Source of the DNA: Alteripontixanthobacter sp.
GTDB lineage: Bacteria > Pseudomonadota > Alphaproteobacteria > Sphingomonadales > Sphingomonadaceae
Length of the DNA: 64,000 nt
Reading direction: 5' to 3'
NCBI GenBank assembly: GCA_039968605.1
Contig: JBDVPM010000008.1
Coordinates: forward strand, 1,302,001 to 1,366,000
Part shown: in pieces, positions 38,158 through 49,051 of the stretch
How positions within the stretch are numbered: the stretch's first letter is position 1
Layout: the number at the start of each line of letters is the position of its first letter
Translations under genes and position numbers: made by a program
Notes under the pieces: generated by a model
The model's input: the letters and a program-made list of their open reading frames with translations, nothing else
The model's database searches: none
Told to the model about the DNA's origin: nothing

Positions 38158-39945
38158 ATGTCGGCGGAGCGCGCCACTCACCGTAACGGCGCATCCATTC
38201 TGGTCGAAAGCCTGGTGCAGCAGGGCGTCGAATTCATCTTCGGCTATCCCGGCGGCGCCGTGCTGCCAATCTATGACGAGCTGTTTGCCGAGGGTAACGA
38301 TAGCGGGCGCCTGCGCCATATACTGGTGCGCCACGAAGCGGGCGCGGCCCATGCGGCGGAAGGCTATGCCCGCGCCACCGGCAAGCCCGGCGTCGTGCTG
38401 GTCACCAGTGGCCCCGGCGCGACCAACGCGGTCACCGGCATTGCCGATGCCTTCATGGATTCCATCCCGATGGTGTGCATCACCGGGCAAGTCCCCACCG
38501 GACTGATCGGCACCGACGCGTTTCAGGAGGCCGATACGGTCGGCATTACGCGCCACTGTACGAAGCATAATTACCTCGTCAAAGATGTTGCCGACCTGCA
38601 GGCCACGATCGAGGAAGCCTTCCGCATCGCCACCACCGGGCGGCCCGGTCCGGTCGTCATCGATATCCCCAAGGACGTGCAGATCGCTTCAACGCAAATG
38701 GCAGATCAGGCCCAGGCGGGGGACATGGCTTCCTCGCGTTACCAGCCGCGCATGGCGGCCAGCGACAGCGAGATTTCCGCCGCGCTGGACATGATCGCGG
38801 GGGCTGAGCGGCCGGTGCTTTACACGGGCGGCGGCGTGATCAATTCCGGCCCGCGCGCCAGCGAGTTGCTGCGGCAATTGCAGGACCTGACCGGCGCACC
38901 CGTGACCTCCACGCTGATGGGTCTGGGCGCCTTCCCCGCCGACCACCCGGACTGGCTGGGTATGCTCGGCATGCACGGCACTTACGAAGCCAACATGACC
39001 ATGAATCGCTGCGACGTGATGATCTGCATCGGCGCGCGTTTCGATGACCGGGTGACCGGGAGGCTGGATGCGTTCAGTCCGGATTCGAAGAAGATTCATA
39101 TCGATATCGACCGGGCCAGCATCGACAAGATCGTGCCTGTAGAGCTAGGCATCGTGGGCGATTGCGCCACCGTGCTCCAGCAGATGATCGACGCCTGGGG
39201 GTCCCGCAAGGCGCAGGATCTGGGCGAGTGGCAGGCGCGCATCACCGGCTGGCGTGCGCGTGAAAGCCTGGCCTATCCCGATGGTCCGGGTAGCCAGGGG
39301 CTGATGATGCCGCAACTCGCGGTGGAACGATTATTTGCCGCCACCCATACGCGCCAACCGATCATCACCACCGAAGTCGGCCAGCACCAGATGTGGGCCG
39401 CGCAATATTTCGGCTTCCACCAGCCGAACAAATGGCTGACCAGTGGGGGGCTTGGCACGATGGGCTACGGCCTGCCCGCAGCGATCGGCGCGCAGCTCGG
39501 CAATCCTGACGATCTGGTAATCGACATCGCCGGCGAAGCCAGCATCCAGATGAACATTCAGGAACTCGCCACCGCCAGCCAGTACCGCTTGCCGGTCAAG
39601 GTGTTCGTGCTCAATAACGAGTTCATGGGGATGGTCCGCCAATGGCAGGAGCTGACTTATGAGAGCCGCTATTCCAACAGCTATTCCGACAGCCTGCCCG
39701 ATTTCGTGAAGCTGGCCGAGGCTTACGGCTGGAAGGGTATCCGGATCGAGGACGAGGCCGGTCTCGACGATGGCATCGCCGCCATGCTGGCGCATGATGG
39801 GCCGGTGATGGTCGATTGTCTCGTCTCGAAAGAGGCCAATTGTTACCCCATGATCCCCAGCGGCAATGCGCATACCGATATGCTGATGTATGGCGACGGA
39901 CAGACCGGCAAGATCATGGCGGACGAAGCCAAGGCGCTGGTGTGA
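38158..39945 (+). CDS. ilvB: Acetolactate synthase large (catalytic) subunit
   Basis: ThDP enzyme making acetolactate or acetohydroxybutyrate, the first common step to valine, leucine and isoleucine. The 595-residue protein has '[17 protein letters not shown]' near 27-43, the catalytic Glu60 in [15 protein letters not shown], 'SGPGATN', the FAD-domain 'GMHGTYEAN' and '[10 protein letters not shown]', and the ThDP-binding segment '[19 protein letters not shown]' with '[20 protein letters not shown]'. In the ThDP motif the usual Gly-Asp-Ala/Gly-Ser reads Gly-Glu-Ala-Ser. The start at 38158 has AAGGAAGAAG before it. It is followed by ilvN and ilvC. Confidence 0.96.
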   Translation: MSAERATHRNGASILVESLVQQGVEFIFGYPGGAVLPIYDELFAEGNDSGRLRHILVRHEAGAAHAAEGYARATGKPGVVLVTSGPGATNAVTGIADAFMDSIPMVCITGQVPTGLIGTDAFQEADTVGITRHCTKHNYLVKDVADLQATIEEAFRIATTGRPGPVVIDIPKDVQIASTQMADQAQAGDMASSRYQPRMAASDSEISAALDMIAGAERPVLYTGGGVINSGPRASELLRQLQDLTGAPVTSTLMGLGAFPADHPDWLGMLGMHGTYEANMTMNRCDVMICIGARFDDRVTGRLDAFSPDSKKIHIDIDRASIDKIVPVELGIVGDCATVLQQMIDAWGSRKAQDLGEWQARITGWRARESLAYPDGPGSQGLMMPQLAVERLFAATHTRQPIITTEVGQHQMWAAQYFGFHQPNKWLTSGGLGTMGYGLPAAIGAQLGNPDDLVIDIAGEASIQMNIQELATASQYRLPVKVFVLNNEFMGMVRQWQELTYESRYSNSYSDSLPDFVKLAEAYGWKGIRIEDEAGLDDGIAAMLAHDGPVMVDCLVSKEANCYPMIPSGNAHTDMLMYGDGQTGKIMADEAKALV

Positions 39946-40015
39946 TGGAATTGTTGGCTGTCCATCCTTCGGATTGGGGAGCGCGGATGCGCGCCCGCAC
40001 CAAGAAAGAGCTCTC

Positions 40016-41616
<1,601 letters not shown>

Positions 41617-41690
41617 GGAATTGCGGAGCGGGCGCAAACTTGCGAAAAGCTGCGGCAGACGATCCGTTCTGCCTGCCGAAAGACCACTCG

Positions 41691-42146
41691 ATGCGCCCGC
41701 TCCCGCTCCTTGCCTCGCTCGCCCCGCTCGCCCTGATCGCCTGCGGGGAGCAATCATCGCAATCGAGCGAAAGCGCGGACGATTTCGCCGACCGGGTTGC
41801 CGGCAATGCGCCCGTGCGGCAGCAGGGTTCCATGCAGCCACCCGCAATACCGGGGGAGGTCGCGCAGAACGATGCCGAACCTTGGGCGGGCACACCGCCC
41901 GGCCCGCTGGAGCAGGGCACAGCCACCGATCCCAACGCCTCTTCCTGCGGTGCAATCGCCGCCTCGGTATTCCTGGGCCGCTATGCCGATGACACCACCC
42001 GCGCGCAGTTGCGCGACACGGCGGATGCGCCTGGCGGAACGCGCTTTCTGGAGCCGGGCAGCACCGTAAAGCCAGACCCGGCATCCACCCGGCTAAGCGT
42101 TATGCTGGACGGGGACGGGATGATCCGCGACCTGCGCTGCGGGTAA
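41691..42146 (+). CDS. Lipoprotein with peptidase inhibitor I78-like domain
   Basis: A 151-residue lipoprotein: signal MRPLPLLASLAPLALIAC with lipobox LIAC and Cys18, a Ser/Gln/Pro-rich spacer (about 20-85), and a C-terminal domain (about 88-151) matching the I78 inhibitor pattern: an initial Cys ('SSCGAIAASVFLGRYAD'), 'RFLEPGSTVKPDPASTRLSVMLD' (in parts) and the final 'GMIRDLRCG'. The two cysteines probably pair. I78 members inhibit serine proteases in known cases. Start at 41691 is set by the signal peptide; an upstream in-frame ATG at 41574 lies inside ilvC. Confidence 0.8.
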   Translation: MRPLPLLASLAPLALIACGEQSSQSSESADDFADRVAGNAPVRQQGSMQPPAIPGEVAQNDAEPWAGTPPGPLEQGTATDPNASSCGAIAASVFLGRYADDTTRAQLRDTADAPGGTRFLEPGSTVKPDPASTRLSVMLDGDGMIRDLRCG

Positions 42147-42199
42147 TGTGCAGCTTCTCTCACTTGCCAAATGCGCAATTTTCAGCGAGACATGGGCGC

Positions 42200-42250
42200 A
42201 TGATACGCAACGGAACGCTGCTGCTACGACTAATCCGCCCTTGGGCGTGA
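42200..42250 (+). CDS. leuL: leuA leader peptide (Leu-rich attenuator peptide)
   Basis: A 16-residue reading frame, MIRNGTLLLRLIRPWA, 77 bases upstream of leuA. It has four Leu codons in five (CTG CTG CTA CGA CTA), the hallmark of a leucine attenuator. Downstream, CTCAAGGG (42280-42287) can pair either with CCCTTG at 42238-42243 inside the leader or with CCCTGAG at 42262-42268, a mutually exclusive pair as expected for ribosome-stalling control. No long U run follows the second stem, so the mechanism may involve leuA translation rather than classic termination. The Shine-Dalgarno is weak. Confidence 0.7.
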   Translation: MIRNGTLLLRLIRPWA

Positions 42251-42254
42251 AATT

Positions 42255-42290
42255 CCGCGTGCCCTGAGGCCGCGTGACGCTCAAGGGAAC
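42255..42290 (+). promoter_or_regulatory. leuA attenuator stem region
   Basis: CCCTGAG (42262-42268) pairs with CTCAAGGG (42280-42287) with one bulged base and an 11-base loop; an alternative stem uses CCCTTG in the leader-peptide end. The two structures exclude each other. Confidence 0.5.
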
Positions 42291-42327
42291 TTCGCCAGCA
42301 AATACTTTCTCCGTTACGGAACATCCG

Positions 42328-44016
42328 ATGCCTTCGCACAGAAACATGTTGACCGATCCCGGCGCGAAATATCGCCCATTTCCGCAGATCGACCTGCCTG
42401 ACCGGCAATGGCCCAGCCGCACCATCACCGCCCCGCCCCGCTGGCTCAGCACCGATCTTCGCGATGGTAACCAGGCCATCGTCGATCCGATGGATGCGCT
42501 GAAAAAGAACCGCTTTTTCGACATGCTGCTGGAAATCGGCGTGAAGGAAATCGAGGTCGGCTTTCCCAGCGCAGGGGCGACGGAATTCGATTTCATCCAG
42601 GGCCTGGTTCGGTCCGGCAAGGTGCCGGGCGATGTCATGGTGCAGGTGCTCACGCAAAGCCGCGAGGATTTGATCAAGACCAGCTTCGACAGTCTGGAAG
42701 GGGCCCATGCGGCCATCGTCCATGTGTATAATGCCGTCAGCCCGGCCTGGCGCGATATCGTGTTCCGGATGAACCGCGAGGAGGTCAAGCAGATCGCCAT
42801 CGACGGCGCGAAATGCCTGCGCGACGAAGCGGCCGCGCGGCCCGGTACGCAGTGGCATTTCCAATATTCGCCCGAAACCTTCTCCACCGCCGAACTCGAT
42901 TTCAGCCTGGAGGTTTGCGAGGCGGTGATGGAGGTGCTCGCCCCCACGCCAGAGCGGCCGATCATCCTCAACCTGCCCGCCACGGTGGAGGCTGCGACCC
43001 CCAATATCTACGCCGACCAGATCGAATATTTCTGCCGCAATCTTCCCAACCGCGATGCGGCGGTGATCAGCCTGCACACGCATAATGACCGCGGCACCGG
43101 CGTTGCTGCGGCGGAGCTTGGCCTGATGGCCGGGGCAGACCGGGTGGAGGGCTGCCTGTTCGGCAATGGGGAGCGTACGGGGAATTGCTGCCTGGTGACA
43201 GTGGCTCTCAACATGTACACTCAAGGCATTGATCCAAAGCTTGATTTTTCGGATATCGACCGGGTGATCGAGACAGTGGAATATTGCAACGAGCTGCCCG
43301 TGCACCAGCGCCACCCCTATGGCGGGGAACTGGTGTTCACTGCCTTTTCCGGCAGCCACCAGGATGCGATCAAGAAGGGGTTCGAAGCGAATTCGCAGCA
43401 GAACGACGCGCTGTGGGGGGTCCCCTATCTGCCCATCGATCCCGCCGATCTCGGCCGCGATTACGAGGCGGTCATCCGCGTCAATTCGCAAAGCGGCAAA
43501 GGCGGCTTCGCCTGGGTGCTGGAACAGGACCAGGGCCTCAAACTGCCCAAGAAGATGCAGGCCGATTTCAGCAGGCACGTCCAACAAATGGCCGACGATC
43601 TGGGCCGCGAACTGGACGCTGCCGATATCTGGCAAGCCTTCCGCAGCGCCTATCACGTGCAGACGGATACCAAGCATTTCCAACTGATCGATTACGAGGA
43701 AAGCCGCGCTGCCGACGGCACCCGGATTTTCACCGGCACCATCGCCGTGGGGGGCGAGGAACAGCGCGTATCGGGCCGCGGCAATGGCCTGATATCGTCG
43801 GTTGTGACCACCATCGAAGAAGCCTTCGGGCTCGACCTGAAAGTACTGGATTACACCGAGCACGCGCTGGGAACCGGCCGGGATGCGCGCGCCGCTGCCT
43901 ATCTCGAATGCAGCGCCGACGATGGCTCGACAATCTGGGGCTGCGGCATAGACGAGGATATCGCCACCGCCAGCGTGCGCGCCGTGCTGAGCGCGGCGAA
44001 TTCGGCGGTGGGGTGA
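42328..44016 (+). CDS. leuA: 2-isopropylmalate synthase (type 2)
   Basis: LeuA condenses acetyl-CoA and 2-ketoisovalerate, the first committed step of leucine synthesis. The 562-residue length and 'QWPSRTITAPPRWLSTDLRDGNQAIVDPM' opening (in parts) define the IPMS2 type found in actinobacteria and yeast as well as some proteobacteria. The DLRDGNQ metal/ substrate motif, 'ISLHTHNDRGTGVAAAELGLMAGADRVEGCLFGNGERTGN' (in parts) with the two His ligands, and the C-terminal LeuA allosteric domain (about 430-562) are visible. ATG at 42328 follows ACGGA. A Leu-rich leader peptide upstream indicates attenuation by leucyl-tRNA level. Confidence 0.96.
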   Translation: MPSHRNMLTDPGAKYRPFPQIDLPDRQWPSRTITAPPRWLSTDLRDGNQAIVDPMDALKKNRFFDMLLEIGVKEIEVGFPSAGATEFDFIQGLVRSGKVPGDVMVQVLTQSREDLIKTSFDSLEGAHAAIVHVYNAVSPAWRDIVFRMNREEVKQIAIDGAKCLRDEAAARPGTQWHFQYSPETFSTAELDFSLEVCEAVMEVLAPTPERPIILNLPATVEAATPNIYADQIEYFCRNLPNRDAAVISLHTHNDRGTGVAAAELGLMAGADRVEGCLFGNGERTGNCCLVTVALNMYTQGIDPKLDFSDIDRVIETVEYCNELPVHQRHPYGGELVFTAFSGSHQDAIKKGFEANSQQNDALWGVPYLPIDPADLGRDYEAVIRVNSQSGKGGFAWVLEQDQGLKLPKKMQADFSRHVQQMADDLGRELDAADIWQAFRSAYHVQTDTKHFQLIDYEESRAADGTRIFTGTIAVGGEEQRVSGRGNGLISSVVTTIEEAFGLDLKVLDYTEHALGTGRDARAAAYLECSADDGSTIWGCGIDEDIATASVRAVLSAANSAVG

Positions 44017-44046
44017 GATACCACTTCAACACCGTCTGTGGCGTTT

Positions 44047-44733
44047 TCACCTAATGAAAGTTTGCTGCCTCACTGCGGCTTTCGAAATTGTAATCCCCAA
44101 CGGTTGGCCCGTTAAATCGAAATGCACCGTAACTTGCTTGTGTTCGCGCGGCGGCAGGTTCCCTCCGTGAAGCAGCAGGAATTGCATATTCGGTTTTCTG
44201 GCGGATGAAAGGCGCCAGCGTGTCGCACCGCTCGCGGATAGTTGTGCCATCTGATATTCCTGGACCGGAACAAGACCGCCGAGTGTCGGATCGGCACCAG
44301 ACACTACGGCTCTGGCGAAATCTTTGGTGATGGTAGCTGTATCGCCAACATCCGCGGATTTTAATTTCTTGTCTGCATTTGCTTCGCGATCGAACACAGG
44401 GTTCAGCTCAAGCGCGAACATTTCACCCTTGTCAGTAAAGCGCATAGTTGTTGCGAGTTGGTCGGCATCGTTCCCACAAATCCAGACAATCCGAACAAAA
44501 TTGCGCGAGGTGCCGTCGCCCATCTCGGCATTGCAACCCGCAGCCGCGGCTAACGCGGTGCGCTCTTCATCCAGCAACTCCGGCAATAATTCCGTCACGT
44601 CCGCAACCGCACCTGCCTGGATCGCATTAGCGACCTTGGATGCGGTGATAGCATAGCGCGGCATACCTTCGTCGGCGCAAACGGGTGCCGCAATTACCAA
44701 CGAGCAGACTATTGCGATCAAACGTAATTGCAT
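44047..44733 (-). CDS. Hypothetical exported protein
   Basis: A 228-residue protein with a clear signal peptide (MQLRLIAIVCSLVIAAPVCADE, cleavage after the Ala near residue 20). The mature part has two cysteines that could pair (GCNAEMGD and VWICGND) and otherwise no family I recognise. GC is lower than in leuA or the EcsC gene, and codon use is mixed, so it may be acquired. It is convergent with leuA, 31 bases from its stop. The start at 44733 is chosen for the signal peptide over an in-frame upstream start at 44784. Confidence 0.6.
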   Translation of the reverse strand: MQLRLIAIVCSLVIAAPVCADEGMPRYAITASKVANAIQAGAVADVTELLPELLDEERTALAAAAGCNAEMGDGTSRNFVRIVWICGNDADQLATTMRFTDKGEMFALELNPVFDREANADKKLKSADVGDTATITKDFARAVVSGADPTLGGLVPVQEYQMAQLSASGATRWRLSSARKPNMQFLLLHGGNLPPREHKQVTVHFDLTGQPLGITISKAAVRQQTFIR

Positions 44734-44917
44734 ATGCTGGAACCTAGCGAAATGAATCGGGCGAAGCAAATTCGCCGCCCGCATATCACGTCCGACGTTC
44801 GCTCATTTGCCATGGAAGCCATGCGCACGATGTTTGCAAAATAGCTTCCTTTTCAATGGAACCCCCGGCCCCTCCCCTCCGTTCAACTACAAACACCTCC
44901 AGCAAACGGACAAACCA

Positions 44918-45640
44918 ATGACCATCGCCGCAGAACAAGCCGAATATCGCAGCAGCAAGCCTTCCAGACTGGGACGCGGGATCGAACGATTGACGCATCC
45001 TTTCGGCAAGGCAATCGCCAGCGTGATCCCCTCCAAGCTGGTCGAATCCGCGATCAAGCAGATCGACAAAGCGGCAGCGCGCCCCGCTCTGGTCGATTTC
45101 AGCCACGACACCGCCGATATCGATGCGGCGCGCAAAGCGGCTGAGCGGATCGAACGCACCGCCCGCACCATCAACGCCTCGACCGGTGCGGCGGCAGGGC
45201 TTGGCGGGGCGTGGACGATGGGGGCCGATATTCCGGCCACCATCGGTATCGCCATGCGCAATATCCGCGATACGGGCCGCGCCTACGGGATCGAGGGCGA
45301 CGGGCCCGAAGAGCAGGTTTTCCGCCTGAGAATCCTGGAACTCGCAGCCACCAACGAAACCGAAGAGCGCACTCAATTAATAGGCGCACTGGAAGACAGC
45401 ATCGGTGCCGATGGCAACCTCGTACCGGCCGAAGAGGGCACCATCACCCCGCTGGTGGATCAGGCGGTCGAGCGGGTCAGCCGGGCGCTGGCCTTCGCTT
45501 CGGTCCGCAAGCGGCTGGGCATGTTGGTGCCGCTCGCCGGTTCGGTGGTCGGCAGTATGGTCAATGCGGCGTTTCAGAAGGACGTGTCGCAGGCCGCCCG
45601 CTTCGCTTTCCAGGAACGGCGATTGAAGCGCGCGGGCTGA
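44918..45640 (+). CDS. EcsC family protein
   Basis: A 240-residue protein matching the EcsC family: 'SKLVESAIKQIDKAA' near 40-55, a central hydrophobic Gly/Ala stretch 'STGAAAGLGGAWTMGADIPATIGIAMRNIRDTGRAYG' near 88-125 (in parts), 'VFRLRILELAA' and a late 'VRKRLGMLVPLAGSVVGSMVNAAFQKDVSQAARFAFQERRL' (in parts). EcsC proteins accompany some ABC transporters in Bacillus; in proteobacteria they usually stand alone, membrane-associated and of unknown role. AACGGA precedes the ATG at 44918. Confidence 0.85.
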   Translation: MTIAAEQAEYRSSKPSRLGRGIERLTHPFGKAIASVIPSKLVESAIKQIDKAAARPALVDFSHDTADIDAARKAAERIERTARTINASTGAAAGLGGAWTMGADIPATIGIAMRNIRDTGRAYGIEGDGPEEQVFRLRILELAATNETEERTQLIGALEDSIGADGNLVPAEEGTITPLVDQAVERVSRALAFASVRKRLGMLVPLAGSVVGSMVNAAFQKDVSQAARFAFQERRLKRAG

Positions 45641-45723
45641 GCCGGTTCGGCGCATAGCTTCCCTAAGGTCACATGATGCGATAGGCGGGCTCGATGCGGC
45701 TACGACACTCCTTTTCCCGTCCA

Positions 45724-45751
45724 GGAATTTGTCCGCTTTTTCACAAATTTC
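45724..45751. promoter_or_regulatory. Inverted repeat upstream of the amidohydrolase gene
   Basis: AATTTGT (45726-45732) and ACAAATT (45743-45749) with flanking GG and CC, spaced by 10 bases, 71-98 bases upstream of the amidohydrolase ATG. The spacing of half-site centres (about 17 bases) suits a dimeric regulator. No regulator gene is adjacent. Confidence 0.3.
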
Positions 45752-45821
45752 CCGCCCTCCGTGACCGTGTAACAAGCGGTCCATGTCTCGGCCTGGCTAG
45801 CGCCGATGGAGGGCGCGCAAC

Positions 45822-46883
45822 ATGACCGAAACCATTCTCGAGCCCGACCTGCCGATTATCGATCCGCATCATCATCTCTGGGATCTGCGGGCAATGGTGC
45901 CGATGTTTCCGCAGCCGCAGCACCCGTTCATCGCAGCGATTGCCGGGGCGGCGCATTACACTTTCGACCAGCTTTATGCCGATATGCGCGCGCATCCGGC
46001 CGGCAATCACAACATTGTCGGCACCGTGTTCATGGAATGCGGTGCGTTCTACAATCCTGCGCTGGGCGAGACCAACAAGGTGGTCGGCGAGGTCGAGTTT
46101 GCAGGCGGCGTCGCGGCGCAAGGGGCAAGCGGACTGTATGGCGATTTCCGCCCCTGCGCCGGGATCGTGGGCCACGCCGATCTGACGCTGGGCGGCGCGG
46201 TGGAGCCGGTGCTGGAGGCGCTGGAAGCCGCCGCCCCCACTCGCTTTCGCGGCATACGCCACCAGGGCGCGTGGGATGCCGATCCCGAAGTGCTCGGCCC
46301 GCCGTTCCATGCGCCCGAAGGCCTCTATCGCAGCGATGATTTTCGCACCGGTTTCGCCGCGCTTGGCAAACGGGGCATGACCTTCGATGCCTGGGTGCTG
46401 GAGCCGCAACTAGGCGATGTGATCTCGCTCGCCCGGGCGTTTCCCGATCAGCCGATCTGCCTCGATCATTGCGGCACGCCGCTGGGCACCGCCAGCTATC
46501 GCGGCACGCTGGACGAAAATTTCGAACGTTGGCGCGAGGCGATCCGCGACCTGGCGGCTTGCGAAAACGTAATGGTCAAGCTGGGCGGGCTGGCGATGGC
46601 ATTTTGCGGGATGCCCGAAGATGGCCCTGCCGCAGGATATGACAGCGAGAAGCTGGCCGCGATGTGGCGGCCCTATATCGAGACATGCATCGAGGCGTTC
46701 GGCCCGCAGCGCGCAATGTTCGAAAGCAATTATCCAGTCGACCGCTGGGGTGCCAGCTATCCCGTACTGTGGAACGCTTTCAAGCGTATCGCCGCCGAGG
46801 CGTCGGATGAAGAGAAGCGAGCGCTGTTCGCCGGCAATGCGGCGCAGTTCTACCGGCTGGACGGCGTCCCGGGATTGATTTGA
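45822..46883 (+). CDS. Amidohydrolase-2 family metal-dependent hydrolase
   Basis: A 353-residue TIM-barrel hydrolase of the fuconolactonase / 4-sulphomuconolactonase group. The opening 'PIIDPHHHLWDLR' has the His-x-His metal ligands (near 15-20), 'FRGIRHQGAWD' near 145 and 'ICLDHCGTPLG' near 213 supply the middle His residues, and 'RAMFESNYPVDRWGASY' near 300 carries the terminal Asp-like position, here read as SNYPVD. Likely cytoplasmic lactone or amide hydrolase; the substrate cannot be told. It stands alone with a possible operator upstream. Confidence 0.85.
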   Translation: MTETILEPDLPIIDPHHHLWDLRAMVPMFPQPQHPFIAAIAGAAHYTFDQLYADMRAHPAGNHNIVGTVFMECGAFYNPALGETNKVVGEVEFAGGVAAQGASGLYGDFRPCAGIVGHADLTLGGAVEPVLEALEAAAPTRFRGIRHQGAWDADPEVLGPPFHAPEGLYRSDDFRTGFAALGKRGMTFDAWVLEPQLGDVISLARAFPDQPICLDHCGTPLGTASYRGTLDENFERWREAIRDLAACENVMVKLGGLAMAFCGMPEDGPAAGYDSEKLAAMWRPYIETCIEAFGPQRAMFESNYPVDRWGASYPVLWNAFKRIAAEASDEEKRALFAGNAAQFYRLDGVPGLI

Positions 46884-47426
46884 TCAGACCGGTTCCAGTG
46901 CCTCACGCTGTTCGGGCAAATGTTCGACATCGATGGAATCGCCCACCGTGCAACTTCCGCCTTCGATCACAATCGCCATAACGCCGGCTTTGCGAACCAG
47001 CGCACCATCTTTCGCCCTGTCCAGCACCGCCTCCATCAATCCTTCCGCAATTGCCTCCAACTGTTTGCAAGGATTACGCAGGCCGGTGATTTCCAGCAAA
47101 GCCTTCTCGCCAACCCGCAGGCGGGCGCCGCGCGGCAGACCAAGCAAGTCGATCCCGCGTGTAGTTATGTTTTCACCCAATTCGGCGGGTTTGACTGAGA
47201 AGCCCATCTCCGCCAGATCGTCCAACAGCTCTGCGTGGATCAAATGAACCTGCCGCAAATTGAACGCATCGGGCATCTGCGCCTTGCGCGAACGATGTTG
47301 AACGGTTGCACCGAAATGCGCATCGTCCGCGACACCTCGACCGGCAATCAACGCGATCTCTACCCGCTCGATCTTTCGAACCCCATGCTCCTTCTTGCGC
47401 GCGACCGCCAACACTTTGCCCGCCAT
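46884..47426 (-). CDS. MOSC domain-containing protein
   Basis: A 180-residue single-domain MOSC protein. MOSC domains bind sulphur and Mo-cofactor species; stand-alone ones such as YiiM reduce N-hydroxylated compounds with Mo. Seen here: 'GRGVADDAHFGATVQHRS', 'QVHLIHAELLDDL', 'PAELGENITTRGIDLLGLPRGARLRVGEKALLEITGLRNPCKQLE' (in parts, with the conserved Gly-Glu-Asn-Ile-Thr and the Cys near residue 115) and 'RKAGVMAIVIEGG'. The start at 47426 has AAGGGAA upstream and gives MAGKVLAVARKKEHGV. Convergent with the amidohydrolase gene, divergent from the nitronate monooxygenase gene. Confidence 0.9.
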   Translation of the reverse strand: MAGKVLAVARKKEHGVRKIERVEIALIAGRGVADDAHFGATVQHRSRKAQMPDAFNLRQVHLIHAELLDDLAEMGFSVKPAELGENITTRGIDLLGLPRGARLRVGEKALLEITGLRNPCKQLEAIAEGLMEAVLDRAKDGALVRKAGVMAIVIEGGSCTVGDSIDVEHLPEQREALEPV

Positions 47427-47515
47427 TATAGTTCCCTTCGCGCCTACTATCGACAAGCCAAACCTGCTTGCCTAGAGCCCAATAAGTTTCAACTCGCAAC
47501 GAAAGCGTTACTCGC

Positions 47516-48508
47516 ATGACCAAGCACGGCCTGCCCGCCCCGTTCGACAAGATGCGCCTGCCGATCATCGGTGCGCCTTTGTTCATCGTCTCCGGGCCGG
47601 AACTGGTCATCGCCCAGTGCAAGGCCGGCATCGTGGGAAGCTTTCCGGCGCTGAACGCGCGGCCATCGGGAATGCTCGACAAATGGCTGCACCAGATCAC
47701 CGAGGAACTGGCGCAGCATAATCGCGACAATCCAGATCGCCCCGCCGCGCCCTATGCGGTCAACCAGATTGTCCACCGGTCGAACGACCGCCTGATGGAA
47801 GACATGGAAGTTTGCGCGAAATGGCAGGTGCCGATGGTAATCACTTCGCTCGGCGCGCGGGAGGAGATCTTCCAGGCGGTAAGTGCATGGGGCGGGATCA
47901 CGCTGCACGATGTGATCAACGACAAATTCGCGCGCAAGGCGATCGAAAAAGGCGCCGACGGGCTGATTCCGGTCGGTGCGGGCGCCGGCGGTCATGCCGG
48001 TACGCAAAGCCATTTCGCGCTTATGCAGGAAATCCGGAGCTGGTTCGATGGGCTGGTGGCGCTGTCGGGCTCGATCTCGCATGGGCGCAGCGTGCTGGCG
48101 GCGCAGGCGATGGGTGCCGATTTCGCCTATATCGGCTCGCCCTGGATCGCGACCGAGGAAGCCAACGCCGACGATGGCTACAAGCAAGGCATCGTCGAAG
48201 GGCGCGCGGCCGATATCGTCTACACCAACCTGTTCACCGGAGTGCACGGCAACTATCTGCGCGGCTCTATCGAGAGCGCCGGCCTGGACCCGGACAATCT
48301 GCCCACCAGCGACCCGAGCAAGATGAATTTCGGCAGCGGCGGCAATTCCAAGGCCAAGGCCTGGAAGGATATCTGGGGATCAGGCCAAGGCATCGGTATG
48401 GTGGACGAGGTCGAACCAGTGAAGACTCGGGTTGCCCGGCTCGAAACCGAATATCACGCCGCCAAGGATGCGCTTCTGGCCAAGTTGGGAACCTTGGCTG
48501 CAGGCTGA
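47516..48508 (+). CDS. Nitronate monooxygenase family protein
   Basis: A 330-residue FMN TIM-barrel protein of the 2-nitropropane dioxygenase/NMO family. Landmarks are 'LPIIGAPLFIVSGPELVIAQCKAGIVGSFPALNARP' near 15-50 (in parts), 'YAVNQIVH', 'VPMVITSLGA', 'ADGLIPVGAGAGGHAGTQSHFALMQEI' near 147-172 (in parts) and 'GADFAYIGSPWIATEEANADDGYK' near 200-223 (in parts), where FMN phosphate is bound. The family oxidises nitronates such as propionate-3-nitronate; many members have unknown substrates. Its last 55 bases overlap a degraded gene on the other strand. Confidence 0.92.
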   Translation: MTKHGLPAPFDKMRLPIIGAPLFIVSGPELVIAQCKAGIVGSFPALNARPSGMLDKWLHQITEELAQHNRDNPDRPAAPYAVNQIVHRSNDRLMEDMEVCAKWQVPMVITSLGAREEIFQAVSAWGGITLHDVINDKFARKAIEKGADGLIPVGAGAGGHAGTQSHFALMQEIRSWFDGLVALSGSISHGRSVLAAQAMGADFAYIGSPWIATEEANADDGYKQGIVEGRAADIVYTNLFTGVHGNYLRGSIESAGLDPDNLPTSDPSKMNFGSGGNSKAKAWKDIWGSGQGIGMVDEVEPVKTRVARLETEYHAAKDALLAKLGTLAAG

Positions 48509-49051
48509 CTAGCGGACCATAGCTGGTCGGCCATCTTGTCCAGCTCTGCAAAATCCATCTGCCGCCCAATCTCCGTATCGCGCGGTAGGGCCAGCTGCGG
48601 GGGGCTGTGCGACAGCAATTCCCTGCGAAGCGCTCGCTGCAATAGCGACAGGCTCAGCCGCGCTTCGATTCCCGAAAGCTTGGGCTTGTTACGCCGACGC
48701 TCGGACCAGCGGCGCGCGATTTCCCCGATACGCTGCGCAACCATATCGTCATACGACCGGTGCGGTCCGCGATGCAGCGGCAGACCGGTGCGCGGCGAGC
48801 CGTTCTTCGCAAGGCAGCAACAGGCCGTTGCAGCGAAAATCCTCGAATTCAATCTTGCGCGGATCGATTGCTGTGAAGAACCGGTTCAGTCCCGGCGAGC
48901 CCAGCAGGCCGCGCGGGATCAGATGATGGCGCTGCATATCCGGTCGATAACACGCGCTATCCCTGCGGTTTACCGAACGAAATGGCAACGCGCTGCGGCC
49001 TGGATTGCCGCCCGCCGTGACTATATTCAATTTTATGGTTAACCCTTCCAC
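48454..49051 (-). pseudogene. Frameshifted AHH/HNH-type nuclease gene
   Basis: Two overlapping reading frames together spell one protein of the AHH nuclease type. The first, from GTG at 49051, holds MQRHHLIPRGLL and FRCNGLLLPCEERLA. The second continues RTGLPLHRGPHRSYDDMVAQRI and 'EARLSLSLLQRALRRELL'. The expected join is LA-A-R-TGLPLHRGPH, and loss of two bases in a CG repeat near 48790-48794 explains the shift. The HH and the later HRGPH are the catalytic-type residues. AHH domains occur in toxin nucleases. The gene overlaps the end of the unknown 313-residue gene upstream by 13 bases. A sequencing error cannot be excluded. Confidence 0.65.

Noticed and set aside
38004-38186. 60-codon frame before ilvB as a leader peptide
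   Set aside because: It lacks Ile, Leu or Val runs, spans the stem and overruns the ilvB start.
42160-43863. 567-codon minus-strand open frame
   Set aside because: Antisense to leuA, which is complete with all motifs and a leader peptide.
44734-44784. Upstream start for the exported hypothetical protein
   Set aside because: It would add 17 residues before the signal peptide and spoil it.
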